A stretch of 64,000 nt of DNA from Hymenopellis radicata (GCA_015501595.1 JADNRX010000095.1:95589-159588); one strand, 5' to 3'; shown: positions 47,573 through 58,451, numbered from the stretch's first letter. Translations and numbers: made by a program. Notes: generated by a model from the sequence alone, not told the origin.

Positions 47573-48085
47573 GTTGCTCCAGATCCTGCCGATACAGATG
47601 GGCGCGAAAAGGAGCAATCGTGGGCCAACGTGTTGGAGGCAGTTCCCAAACTCTTGGAAACCTCCAAATGCACGCTCGAATCATTCAATCTCACGATGCA
47701 TGGCCGATATCGAGCACAGCACGTATGTCTTGCTGCGCCAATGGCGAAGACTCTTGTACGAGCGCTGCAGGCGATGTCGAGGCTGCAGAGCCTCACCGTC
47801 ATCGAAGCTCTCTCGGGGCCTCCTCTCATCACTGAGCTCATCTCAGAGATGACGGGCCGTTCTCTTATCCCCCAGCTCGAGGCGCTGGAGCTTGTGTGGG
47901 CGGAAGACCGCCATTCAGATGACAGTCTGATGACCATGCTATTGTCGCGAGTTGGTGACGGAGAAGGGACATCGGGTCTTTCTTCGGTTGTGCTGGGTAG
48001 ACGAAATAGAGGCGAATTCATGCCCGCAGTTATAGCCCACCTACAGGAACTCAGAAAGAGCGGTGTTCGAGCAAGCCTGTGGTGA
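47573..48085 (+). pseudogene. C-terminal LRR fragment of a CPxC F-box gene
   Basis: From GTTGCTCCAGATCCTGCCGA on, it is nearly identical to 44322-44828 and, unlike that copy, keeps one frame to the end: VAPDPADTDGREKEQSWANV, LESFNLTMHG, IPQLEALELVWAEDRHSDDS and a terminal Trp at 48085. It lacks CPxC, F-box and the first half of the LRR region. An open frame starts upstream at 47519 in the antisense of the neighbouring fragment, so a chimeric product of 188 residues is possible. I treat it as a fragment because no F-box start is present. Confidence 0.75.
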
Positions 48086-48157
48086 TTGTCGATTACATAG
48101 TCTCCATTCATCCACAGTTAGTGACAATGATAATACGGGATCATTGCTGTTCTGTCA

Positions 48158-48715
48158 CTAATTGAAAAGGTGTTCTACAACCTCAAAGCTGTAAAGATTC
48201 GGACCGTGCTTCCTCCGAAACGCGAACGGAATCTCCTCGGTCTCTAAATAGTCACGACCCTCAATCCCCAACGTTACACTCTCCAGCTCCTCGAGCGGGC
48301 CCTCCTTCTGCAAGTCCGAATCAAACGCGCGCACATCAAGTAACTGCAGATCCTCTATACCCGAATGCAACTCAACATCCCTCCACCTCCTACTAAACAC
48401 CTCGTCCATGAACTCGATATGATAGTCATTCTCTTTGTACTCCTCCCACTCACCGGCATCACTCTCACCGGGCCGTCGTTGATAGGGGACTTTGATTTTA
48501 ATTGAGAGCGGCAGGCCCCTCGAGTGGCGCGCGTAGACGTCGAAGAGAAGATACCCCCCCGAAATAGATATTCGTCCATATCAGCGGCGCCACTTCCAGC
48601 AGGTTCGACTAATGTCTAGGGGTCGTTCGTAGTTATAGCGCTCGTTTGACGTGCTCACTTCGATGAAGATGAGTTGGAGGATTTAGATGCTCACCATTCT
48701 GAGAGTCCCACGATG
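48158..48715 (-). pseudogene. Short-type F-box gene, decayed copy
   Basis: This is a copy of the intact gene at 54663-55595. The 3' part is well kept: RRWRDVELHSGIEDLQLLDV, GPLEELESVTLGIEGRDYLE, TEEIPFAFRRKHGPNLYSFE and a stop at 48158-48160. Upstream, the F-box region is damaged: the stretch 48550-48690 has lost parts between IYFGG-like codons and EACTS-like codons. The ATG of the intact copy reads ATCGTG here, so translation could not start at the homologous site. The shared block starts at 48112, in the 3' flank. Confidence 0.8.
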
Positions 48716-48779
48716 ATTGACGCGTTCTTTGAACAATCACGCGACGAGGACAAAAATATTGTCATTCAAGGTCAAATCA

Positions 48780-49359
48780 AGATGTTCGGAGCCGTGGCGA
48801 GTACACTTACATGAAATGTAACGCCTGTCCGCCTCGCTTTGCCTCAAAGCCCAGTGCGCACGATAGAGAAGTACAGGAGATATACAGGAGTAGCGAAGCC
48901 GTCGGCGATGGTGGTGGTAAGAAAGTAAGTAAGTATTAACTCGAGTCCGTTGTACATACTAGTCGTGGGTGTAACCATAGTGTAGTCATATCAATAAAAT
49001 CCGTTACATGAAATGTGGCAACAGGACTTGGTCGCCGTGTCGTGGACGTGAACCAAAAACTGCAAACTTAGAAAGGCAGCCATGATGGTGGGTGAGACTC
49101 ATTTAAGAACTGATACCACCTATAAAACGCGGATAAGTATGGTACGCTTGATCAAGGACGAAAACGGACTTTATCTCTCGCGCGCTGAAGGTCAGCATCC
49201 ATGGCTACCAGAATTGCTCTGATGGTTGCGGCTTGTCCTGTGCATCGCATGATGCCTTCGCCATCCTAATCGCTTTCCACGCCTATTCCTCACCACCTAG
49301 TCTGAGCCCCGGGCACTCCCGTACGGATTTCGCAAACTCTTTGAGGAATGCCATAAACC
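48780..49359. repeat. Segmental duplication, copy 2 (with BTB 3' fragment)
   Basis: It is a copy of 45300-45908 in the same orientation. The BTB part (49155-49359) encodes only the last about 70 codons and ends at a sharp junction after CCATAAACC; beyond it lies an unrelated gene. Neither a start nor the BTB domain is present, so the gene part is a dead fragment. Confidence 0.82.
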
Positions 49360-49952
49360 GGCCGTGGGGGATAGACTTGTGTGGCGATGAGGGCGTCATA
49401 GAATGCGGCTAGAGTGGGGAAGCGGACTTCCCGAGATTCTACAGATGGCGGCTCTGGATTTAGACATGTACTAGATGGATTGTGGACGTCAAAGTGGAAG
49501 ATGGAGGCGGCAAGTAGCAATATTCGCTCCGCCATTTCCTATGAAAATGATCAGCAGGTAGTATTTCAGAAATTTGGCGCATACGTTCTTACGCGCCCAG
49601 ACAGGATTGTGATGGCGCAGGAATCAAGTGGTGCGCCAATGTCGAACGCGTGCGGCCGGTCCTTGTTGAACAATACTAACTCCTTCCAAGCTAGTGCGTT
49701 GTCATTTTCCATGGCGTAGGGTAGCTTAGAGCAGATGGTTTGACTCGCCGCGCAGTGCAGGTTGCCGGCAGATACTAGGAGCTGTGTGTCGAAAACGCTG
49801 GTCGGGACGCGGTCAACGATGGACAACGAATCTTGAACTTCTGTCCAGACGACGCAAGGAATGCCTGCTTGCAGAAGAGCAGTGGAGGGACCCAGACGGG
49901 CGAGCTGTTCGGAAGGCCAGCTAGGACTCTTGTCGAAGAAATGAAGCCCCAT
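49360..49952 (-). CDS. Unrecognised basidiomycete protein, C-terminus cut by a duplication
   Basis: ATG at 49952. The first exon encodes MGLHFFDKSPSWPSEQLARL, GPSTALLQAGIPCVVWTEV, and VPTSVFDTQLLVSAGNLHCA and ends near ITILSGR. A 54-nt intron (about 49594-49541) precedes EMAERILLLAASIFHFDV and FPTLAAFYDALIATQVYPPR. The pattern (a short strand-helix protein with FDTQLLVS and LLLAASxFHFDV) recalls uncharacterised mushroom proteins; I know no function. The frame then runs directly into the BTB fragment of the segmental duplication at 49359, so the original end is lost and the last about 25 codons are not its own. Confidence 0.6.
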
Positions 49953-50072
49953 GAACGATAGTTGTGGCTGTTGTTAAAGTTATGCACGGGACTGGAAAAG
50001 AAGTGACAGTGACAGGATCATGTGCAGTGACGACGTCGTGTCCACTGTCCTGTGTCCAAGCTTTACGCCATC

Positions 50073-52105
50073 ATGTCGACTTTGTTCAATGACCTGGCAT
50101 TCTCTTTCCCGCTCGAAGAATCCTTTGAAAACTGGCAGCTCCAAACTCTCAGAGGGACGGCTACGCATCCTACTCTTGGCGAGGTCGCTACTCTCTCTGG
50201 ATACATGATCTATCGGCGCATGCTGGGTGGCGACTTTCTCGCGATGATGGACGAAGAAAGCCAGGAACTGCACGAATTCTCTGTTACTCTCTTCGACAAA
50301 AACGGCCTTCTCAGGCCCCGCTTCAAAGCAGGATATCGCAGTGGCACTGGTTGTTGGGGCGATGAGCTGAACGAAGACGCGCTTGCTTATATTGAAGACA
50401 TCACCGTGAAGGATGAGGTAGGCCTCGCCCTGCTAGATTGTCGCAGCTCCTTATTTTTCTCAAGTATCGCCGTCGAGGGATCGGCTCGCAGCTACTGCAA
50501 GGACTTCTCGAATCAAAGTACAAACCTCAGATATCGAACGTCATTTGCTGGCCGTCCACCAAAGACGGCGCGGCACCGAAAGCATTCTTCATCAAGGTTG
50601 ATCTCTACCATAGAACACGCGCATGTATGCTAATGATTCGACACAGAATGGATTTAGAAGAATAGGACGCACGCAGTTCTTCGGGTATAGTATGGACGCT
50701 GAACATCCCGCCCACCAAATCTTGGCTTCCGATGACGTGCAGCAAAGCGTTAGGGAAGCGTTTCCTCTCCCTCCCAACCTGCTTACCACGAGATGCTCGC
50801 CAGTGGCCAAAACCCTAACGAGATTTCAGACAACATCAAGCGGGAACGTCAAAGGAAATTCCCCATCCACTGCGCCATCGTCTCAAACATGTCCGACTCC
50901 ATTGCTCAAGTCATCCGTCGTTCTCACAAAGCCGAGCTCTACGCGCCCGATGACGCCGGCTTTCTGCCTATGCACATTGCGGTGCAAGCGAGGAACATGA
51001 TCGCCTTCAAAACGCTTCTTACACTCGGCCACGTCGAGGACCTCCAGAATCATCACAACGCTGACGGAGCTACACCACTTGAACTACTTCGCGATAACAT
51101 GGTGAATGGGCGCGAGTTTATGGAGACGCTGCTCTCGGCAAACTGGCTCGGATACGCGGATATCGATCTATCGATGGAGTACGCAGTGAAGACCGCGATG
51201 GGCATGGACACCGGATGCGCGACTGTGCAAGATTACATCGCTCAGAACAAACATGGGTGCACATGTGGACGTTGCCTTGGCGGATGGCTCTCGCCTCGAA
51301 TGATCTTCCAGCTCAGCGGTGTGTATACCGCTCAAGATGTATTTGTGTTTCTGATTTTTGGATTACAGTACAAGCCGCATTCTGTATGGACAACATGCCC
51401 CTGGACGAAGTGTTTGTGTTCAAGAAAAGACAAGTCCTTGACTCCTCCGACATCATTCACCTGTACAGCGGGGAGTTTATTCCGCCCTCGCTCTACCCCA
51501 ACCTATCTCTCTCTTTCTACCGGGGCTTCACTGCCGTCTTCCGCGCTGCGTACGAGATCCTCGAGGATGTGTTTCCATTCACAGCGGAAACTGTTCTTTC
51601 GCACGCACGTTACGCCTACTATTCCGAGACAATCAATTTCTTCAGAAAGGGCGGGATGGTTGAATACGCCTTGGACGCGATCACGAGCAACGCGAAGGAT
51701 CAATCCATGGTTGGCGATCGGGAGTTCTACGCGACGTTTGCGGATGACGATGAGTTTGTGGCATTGCCAACGTGTGCTAACGATAACGAGTTCGAGCTTG
51801 TGCGGCGCATGGTAGGGTTGGATTCTGAGAAGAAGTGGGCACCGTATAGACGGTATAGACAGCCTGATGAAGACGACTCCGACGATATGGATGACGACGA
51901 CGACTCGGAGGAGGATGGAGATGACATGGATGACGACGACGATGAAGATGAAGATGATATGAACGAAGACGATGACGACGATGAAGATGAAGAAGACGAT
52001 GATGAAGATGAAGACGATGAGGACTTTGGAAGAAGGGGTCCTGGAGGAATGCCTGATTCTGCTGTGATGATCGCTTTTCTCGAGAGGATGGCGGAGGCAA
52101 GATGA
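50073..52105 (+). CDS. GNAT-like acetyltransferase with ankyrin-like region and acidic tail, one frameshift
   Basis: ATG at 50073 (MSTLFNDLAFSFPLEESF). The N-terminal 180 residues look like a GNAT fold: AYIEDITVKDE|YRRRGIGSQLLQGLLES, where RRRGIG is the acetyl-CoA loop, made across a 47-nt intron. A second intron joins FFIK to NGFRRIGRTQFFGYS. A helical region follows with ankyrin-like pieces (FPIHCAIV, DDAGFLPMHIAVQARNM, DGATPLELL), then CGRCLGGWLSPRM, an intron near 51320-51370 and another helical domain. The last 80 residues are almost all Asp/Glu. The frame slips by one at about 50791 (ACGAGATG, where ACGGAGATG would restore TTEMLASG). The combination may be an acetyltransferase of basidiomycetes with a histone-like basic partner, which is inferred only from the acidic tail. 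Confidence 0.75.
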
Positions 52106-52920
52106 AAAAATGAGGGACATTATTGTTGCCAAGTACTTTCGGTTTGTACGCCACTTGTTACTTATAGATAGTTTCTCGTTATGTTCATATTTTACTGCAG
52201 ATCGGGAGAATAGGAAGATGAGAGTCACCTTGGTCGGTCCTGGGGATTAAGAACGAGCTTGTAGGTCCTTGCTCTCCGCTGCGCATGCCAGATAAAATGA
52301 TGTTGCATACAAGAAACGCAGGATCGGAAACCACTTTGGCATTTTGACGCGCCGCTTAGTTGCTGATCCTCGCTATGTGCTGAAGGGAGCACAAGTACCG
52401 CCCTAATTACGGTTGGAATACTTAAGAAACATTGAATCTTCGTGCAAAGGCAGGAGGACCCCGGCTTTCTCGGTTACTAAACCGAATTTAGCCCCTGAAT
52501 TTCGATCTTGCACACGTCTCTTGCGAAAAGCGCTCATGTTAAGCGTCGTTCGTCGTGTCTGGCGCATTCAATGTTGTAATATTCGGCGGAATGGTCCGCC
52601 TGGACAGCTGTGGTAAGGCCCTACTCATATCCCGCTAATTAGGCTGGTGATGACAGGTCTCTATTGACGCTGTTTTCTCCGATGACTGTCATTGAATGCC
52701 TTTTACCCTGTCGACCAAGGACCTGCGAAGTCCAGGCGCCCGGACAACGGGCATTTCGTGGACTGTCTTTATCATAATATTTCGGTCGTTAATCATCATA
52801 TCATGTAAGCACGAGCACTTTTGCACGTTGTAGGGGTGTACTAACCGTCAGTCTGTTGGTGGCGTTCTGTGGTATATAACAGACTGGGGCTTGGACGATG
52901 TATCCTCATCCTGATACACC
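52106..52920. other. Intergenic, nothing recognised
   Basis: No gene is seen on either strand. The last 100 bp before 52921 hold a TATATAAC word near 52873, a plausible TATA box for the hydrolase gene. Confidence 0.4.
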
Positions 52921-54380
52921 ATGTCGATGATCTCTGGATTCCTGGCTCTTCTTTTCGCTTCGACTGTACTTGCGAACGGCGATGGACGTGTCGCGCAGTG
53001 TGTTACTAAGGACTTTGTGATTTCGCTCAACGTGACGACGTTGGACATTCCGATTCCTGTTCCTTCGAGCCAGGAAGAGCTCACTGGCACGATAGTCCCG
53101 GCCCTCGCTCCGACAGCGCCGCAACCCTCGTTTGAAAAAACAGACAACTCGTTGCCAATTACTCCATAGCCACTCTCATATGCACTCCTCCGAATTTTGA
53201 CGGTGGCGTCGTGAACTTTGCTCTACATGGGTATGTCTCTCCTTTTCCATGTTGTCAAATTGCTGACTATTTGTACAGACTCGGGTTCACGAAATCTTAC
53301 TGGGATGTTGTCATTGGAGACAACTACACTTATTCATTCTCAGAAGCCGCTGCAAGCTCATGGAGAAGCGACCTTTGCTTACGACCGTCTGGGTACAGGA
53401 CGCTCTATTAGAGCTGACGGGACGTACCCGGATGGTATCCAGGAGCTTCAGCTTGCGACTCATATCGCTGTAGCGAACGCCATGGCGCAGGTTGCTCGGG
53501 ATGAACTCCAGCCGAAGAACCTGGTCGCTGTCGGGCATTCTTACGGAAGGTATGCAGGCGCGTGGTTAGAAACTAATGTTCGTGAACTGAGCAATCTCTA
53601 TGTATAGCTTCACGTTGTTGTACTTGGCGTCTGCGCTCCCTCAAGCCATTGACCACCTCGTCCTCACGGGTTTTCTCGGCTGATCCGGAGTCTTATTCTG
53701 GGAGATCAGCATTTGCTCTGAACCTCGCTTTGGCAAACGAGGCGTATCCGGACAAGTTTGGTACGCTTTTGCATTGTTCTACATTGTGATTTGATGATGC
53801 TAATGTTCTGGCAAGCCGCGCTCGACAACACGTATTTAGCCACGGGAGACTTGGTCGCCGATTTGACCATCTTCTTTTCGTATCCTCACTACGGAGCGGG
53901 TTCGTCTTTTTACACGGCTTGGTGTATTAGCTAATGGGGTTGGTTATAGATGCGCTGCAATGGTCGATTGAGAACAGGGGCACTATAGCTTATGGTTCGT
54001 GTGTTCTCGGTTCTCTAAACGGCGTTTAAATTAACAACCCTCTTAACAGGCGAACTGTTGACATTCGGTCCTCCTGCAATCCTAGCATCCGACTTTACAG
54101 GCTCTGTGCTGGCCATCAACGGCGATGCTGATTTGTAGGCTATCAAGTTCTCTATCGCATCCTTTCATCCAAAGTTGACGTTCTCAGCGTGTTTTGCTCC
54201 AGCGACTGCAACAAGGAGGCTGCTCCCGTCCAGCACGTCGAGGATTTCTTCCCGAATGCTCAGAACTTTAGTGCTTCGATTGTAGAAGGAGCGGGTCATG
54301 GTCAGAATGTGCATTTTAGCGCTGCGAAGATGTATGAGGTGATTGGGGAGTGGATTCAGGATAATGTAGTGTCATCGTAA
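52921..54380 (+). pseudogene. Secreted alpha/beta hydrolase, three frameshifts
   Basis: ATG at 52921 with a signal peptide (MSMISGFLALLFASTVLA). The alpha/beta-hydrolase order is clear: YSIATLICTPPNFDGGVVNF, ALHG|LGFTKSYWDVV, FAYDRLGTGRS, then LVAVGHSYG|SFTLLYLASA with the nucleophile Ser in GHSYG. The end has SIVEGAGHGQNVHF with the likely catalytic His. Introns at GHG-, GHSYG- and later sites keep their signals. The frame breaks near 53155 (before YSIATL), near 53362 (an extra T in AGCTCATGG) and near 53685 (TGF to ADPESYSG). Three breaks make decay more likely than in its neighbours, but each is a single base. The substrate is unknown. Confidence 0.75.
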
Positions 54381-54662
54381 GGATGGACTTTCAAGGACTT
54401 TTTTGTGCGGGACTTCATTAGCATGAGTGTGTTTACTGCATCGACTGCTATTGATATAATGTTCAGGACACATTTTTATTTGAACTTTCTTCTTGATTCT
54501 CGACGCTTCTTTAGTATGCATTCGGGGCATCGTCACCGTCTGATCATTGCGTGTTTCAAGCATGTCCGGTACCCGGTGCGGGTGTATGAAATGGAGAGCA
54601 CCTGCTATAACCCTATTCACAGTTAGTGACAATGATAATACGGGATCATTGCTGTTCTGTCA
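54381..54662. other. 3' flanks; start of duplicated block at 54613
   Basis: From 54613 the sequence is nearly identical to 48112-48157, including GACAATGATAATACGGGATC. This is the 3' flank of the short F-box gene carried along in the duplication. No gene lies here. Confidence 0.6.
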
Positions 54663-55595
54663 CTAATTGAAAGGGCGTTCTACAACGTCAAAGCTGTAGA
54701 GATTCGGAGCGTGCTTCCTCCGAAACGCGAACGGAATCTCCTCAGTCTCCAAATAGTCATGACCCTCAATCCCCAACGTTACACTCTCCAGCTCCTCGAG
54801 CGGGCCCTCCTTCTCCAAATCCGAATCAAACGCGCACACATCAAGTAACTGCAGATCCTCCATACCCAAATGCAGCTCAACATCCCTCCACCTCCTATAG
54901 CTGCTAAACACCTCGACCATGATCTCGACATGATAGTCGTACGTCTCTTCGTACTCGTCCCACTCACCGGCATCACTCTCAGAAGGCCGTCGTTGGTAGG
55001 GGACTTTGATTTTAATTGAGAGCGGCAGGTCCCTCGAGCGACGCGCGTAGACGTCGAAGAGATGATACCACTTGTGCCCCCCGAAATAGATATTCGTCCA
55101 TATCGCGGGCGTGGCTAGCGCGACTTGGCGCCACTTCCAACAAACCCAACTAATGTCCAAGGGCAATAGGTACTCGTAGCGCTGGTAGGACGTGCACGCC
55201 TCGATGAAGATAAGCTGAAGAATTTCGGTGGGAAGCTGGCGGATGGGAGAAGGCGCGATGTACGCGTGGCTTTGGGTGGTGTGTCTTAAGAGATGCGCGC
55301 GGCGCCTTTTTAGCTCGTTCAGCTTTGCTGTTGTCTGCGCGATTTCCGTTGCGAGGTCCAAGAGCTCGCGATCTGGCTGCTCAAGGCCAGCGGTTACGAC
55401 CTGCACATCCTCCTGGCTGGGTGAATGGAACCCTCTCGCGATGTTCTTTTCAAACGGCGGGGCGTAGGATGTGGCCGAAGTAGAGACCCTAAGCTCGTTC
55501 GCGTCGGGGAGCTGTTGTATCCTAGAAAAGCATTTACACACCGCATCCTATGTAGAGGAAGATGCTCACCATTGCGAGTCAGGGTGTTCTGACAT
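54663..55595 (-). CDS. Short-type F-box protein without LRR region, intact
   Basis: Exons 55570-55595 and 54663-55521 (885 nt, 294 residues) join in frame; the first exon encodes only MSEHPDSQ and part of W. A coiled-coil linker (EIAQTTAKLNELKRRRAHLL) leads to the F-box: SPIRQLPTEILQLIFIEAC, DISWVCWKWRQVALATPAIW and TNIYFGGHKWYHLFDVY. About 130 more residues follow, ending NLYSFDVVERPFN. There is no CPxC motif and the protein stops where the long relatives enter their LRR region. It may therefore bind SKP1 but lack most of the substrate-binding half, which is inference. It is the only intact copy among at least five related pieces here. Confidence 0.87.
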
Positions 55596-56092
55596 GATGG
55601 ACGCGTTCTTTAGGGAATCACGCGACAAGGACAAGAAAGGTGCAAATCCTGCCAATCTAAGGTCAGTTCAAGATGTCTGGAGCCGCGGCGAGTACACTTA
55701 CATGAAAGGTGGCAACAGGACTTGGTCGCGTAACGCGTTGTCGTGGACGTGAAGTAAAAAGTGCAAAGGCTCCACCGATCAAGCAGGTTCTCACGCCAAA
55801 TTGAAATTTATCGGAACCCATGTGGCGAGAACATACCTGGTATACATCTTGATACAGTATACCATCCTCTAAATAGCAGCTACATCACATCTTTCCGTCA
55901 TACAAAGTATCTTCACCGATTCCATCATCATTGCTGTTCGATGTACCAATTGTGAATGCACAAGAGTAATAATATAAGTCTTTCCTGTAGATCTGTAAGA
56001 TTGTCCAATAACGTTTCAAACAACCACTGGGCTTACATTTCTAGGAGGCCATTCTTCTTCTTCTTTCATCCGCTCTTCCTCAACCCGTCTGA
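55596..56092. other. Spacer with duplicated pieces
   Basis: The part 55665-55760 resembles 48788-48850 (GGCGAGTACACTTACATGAAA). The part 55915-56092 resembles the spacers at 44829 and 47118. No gene is recognisable. Confidence 0.6.
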
Positions 56093-56994
56093 TTAATGGA
56101 GTGGTCGTTCCACGAAGTCAATGTCGTAAAGATATGGTGCATACATCCTTCGGAAGACATATGGAAGCTTCTCCCTCTCCAAAAAGCTGTGTTCCTCAAT
56201 CCCCAATGTCACGGACTCGAGCAAGTCAAGGCCTCCCGCCATCTCACATGGACCAGCAACATTATTGAGCATCTCCAGATCCGCCATACCCAGATGCAGC
56301 TCGACGTCCCTCCACCTCAGAAACGTCTCCCTAAACACATCCTCCATGATATCATTATGGTGCTCCCACGTCTCTTCGTACTCGTCCCACTCATTGACCT
56401 CCTCCTCGAAAGGCCGTTTCTGATAGGGGACCTTTATTTTAACTGAGAGCGGAGGTCCGCCGAGCGGCTCAAGTAGACCTCGAAGAGATCATACCACTTG
56501 TGCCCCCCGAAATAGATATTTGTCCATAGCGACGGCGTGGCTAGCGCGATCTGGCGCCACTTCCAACAAACCCAACTAATGTTCAAGGGCAATTTGTATT
56601 CGTACCGCTTGTACGACGTGCACGCCTCGCTGAAGATGAGTTGGAGGAGTTCGGTGGGAAGCTGGCGGATGGGGGAAGGCGCGATGTACGCGTGGCTTTG
56701 GGTGGTGTGTCGCAAGAGATGCGCGTGGCGCTTGTTTAGCGCCTTCAGCTTCGCTGCTAAATCCAGAAGTTCGCGATCTGAATGCTCAAGGCCAGCGGTT
56801 ATGACCTGCACGTCGTCTTGGCTAGGAGCATGGAACGCTCTGGCGATATTGTTTTCAAATGGCGAGGCGTAGGATGTGGCGGGAGTAGATATATTAGGCC
56901 CGGTCGCGAGCGGATACCACTGCCTAGAAAAAATGTTCCATACCGCATCATATGTAGAGGAAGATGCTCACGATTCCGAGTCAGAGTCTTCCAT
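56093..56994 (-). CDS. Short-type F-box protein, one frameshift
   Basis: The first exon (from ATG at 56994) encodes MEDSDSES-like residues and joins across a short intron to QWYPLATGPNISTPATSYAS. The linker is shorter than in the copy at 54663 (LAAKLKALNKRHAHLLRHTT). The F-box reads SPIRQLPTELLQLIFSEAC, NISWVCWKWRQIALATPSLW. The frame slips by one near 56452: RSADLRSQLK ends in a stop, while DLPLSVKIKVPYQ in the next frame continues the family sequence, so one C of a CCC run is missing. The rest (RWRDVELHLGMADLEMLNN, ESVTLGIEEHSFLEREKLPY) is open to the stop at 56093. It is the parent type of the fragments at 45146 and 47418. Confidence 0.82.
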
Positions 56995-57205
56995 ACCTGA
57001 CGCGTTCTTTGGCCAATCAGACGACAAAGGGAAGAAATAGGCGTCAAGACTGTCAATCCAACGTCAGATCAAGTCTTGAAGCAGCACGAGTATACTCACA
57101 GGACGTTTAAGTAACTTGATGCTCGCGTTGTCGTGGATGCGAAGCAAAAGCCCTATTTCCACCGATCAACCAGCTACTTAAGCTTCTCACGCCAAATTGA
57201 AATTA

Positions 57206-57491
57206 TTGCTGTTTCAAATAATAATGAGAATCGCAAAAATAAAAAAGAAAGAGAAGACAGCTTGGGTGATGTCATCGGGACCAGATCGGGACATGCGCCC
57301 TGTGCCCGAACATCGTCCGAGGACACCGAAAACCAAAACTTACCTTTTTGGGTCACTCCCGAGCAGTTGACCAACGTGCAGCTACGTGCCGACGCTTCTC
57401 CGACGATCCATAGGTCCCAATGACATCATTCAAGCTGGGTCTTCTCTTTCTTTTTTATTTTTGTGATTCTCATTATTATTTGAAACAGCAA
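57206..57491. mobile_element. MITE, 286 bp, directly upstream of a gene
   Basis: The inverted ends start TTGCTGTTTCAAATAATAAT and match for about 84 bp (57206-57289 and 57412-57491) with few changes, so the arms cover most of the element. TA flanks both sides (57204-57205 and 57492-57493). The central about 120 bp is unique and non-coding. The right end lies 25 bp before the ATG at 57517. Confidence 0.88.
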
Positions 57492-57516
57492 TAACAGCCT
57501 TGACTCCGGGCACGAC

Positions 57517-58277
57517 ATGGTCAGGATATATGTGGTACGCCATGGAGAGACAGAGGCCAATAGACAGGAGATCGTCCAAGGGCAGCTCGATACGGAACTG
57601 AACGACGCTGGGATCGGTCAGGCGGAGATGGTGGCGGCTGCTCTGAAAGAGATCCCCTTTGATCTGGCGTACTCGAGTGATCTGAGTAGAGCGGCAAAGG
57701 TGCGGGATCCTCCATTCATCGGGATGACGCCGTATTAACGAGGCTGTGTAGACGGCGGCGATAATCATGGCGCACCACCCGCATGTTCCGATTCGCCAGC
57801 AAGCCGGTCTGCGAGAACGGGTACGTTATACAGCGAGGCCGCTGATGTGGATCTAATCATAGCCCCCCCACAGAACTTTGGCGCACTGCAAGGGAAGACG
57901 TATACACAGAAGCGGTCGACGTCTGCTGTCAACTTCAATTCAGACCCGACAGCGGAGTCTACAGACGTCTTCACTAAGCGGGCACTGCATTGGTGGGATG
58001 GGCTGGTCGCGGATTGTGGCTCGACCCGATCTGGGGCTCAGAATGTGCTGGCGGTTTCTCATGGTGGCTTTATTATTACCCTGGTCAAGGCTCTACTCGC
58101 GCGCGGGAAGATGAGTGGGTCGGACGCCGAGGGGGACTGTGGCAATGCTGGAATTGTTCCGTGACGACAATAGATATAGAGATGGACGGGACAGCCCGGT
58201 TGGTGCGGTACGGTGATATATCCCACTTGGATGGAAAGTTCAAGGTTCTAGACAGGAATGTAGATGTTCAACCGTAG
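57517..58277 (+). CDS. Histidine phosphatase (phosphoglycerate-mutase-like), one frameshift
   Basis: Exons 57517-57699, 57752-57820 and 57874-58277. It starts MVRIYVVRHGETEANRQEIV with the RHGET phospho-histidine motif at residues 8-12. LTELNDAGIGQAEM-type sequence (residues 28-40) and AYSSDLSRAAK follow. The second intron joins LRER to NFGALQGK, and the second catalytic His is in VLAVSHGGFIITLVKALL. This matches small cytosolic phosphatases of the branch-1 family, such as fructose-2,6-bisphosphatase/TIGAR-like or broad-specificity enzymes. Near 58145 the frame slips between DCGNAGI and NCSVTTIDIEMDG; the end VRYGDISHLDGKFKV is in the new frame. With the break, only about the last 45 residues are affected. 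Confidence 0.83.
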
Positions 58278-58451
58278 TGGTAGAATTTTAGAGGATCGGC
58301 TTGGCGTAATCCCGTCATCGATCATCCGCCGGCGAACCGGGGCGTTGGATCGCACAGCCTTGCCCAATACATATTACATACACCAACATACGCTCCTTTA
58401 TCTTACCGTTCTTCTCATACCATCATTCCTTCTCATTCTCACACCACCACC

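Noticed and set aside
51850..52025. GAT/GAC/GAA repeat considered as a microsatellite or CRISPR-like array
   Set aside because: It is in frame with a coding tail, has no spacers and no constant repeat unit.
51503..52228. Long minus-strand frame rich in Val, Ile and His
   Set aside because: It is antisense to the Asp/Glu tail of the GNAT-ankyrin gene; GAT/GAA/GAC runs read backwards as ATC/TTC/GTC.
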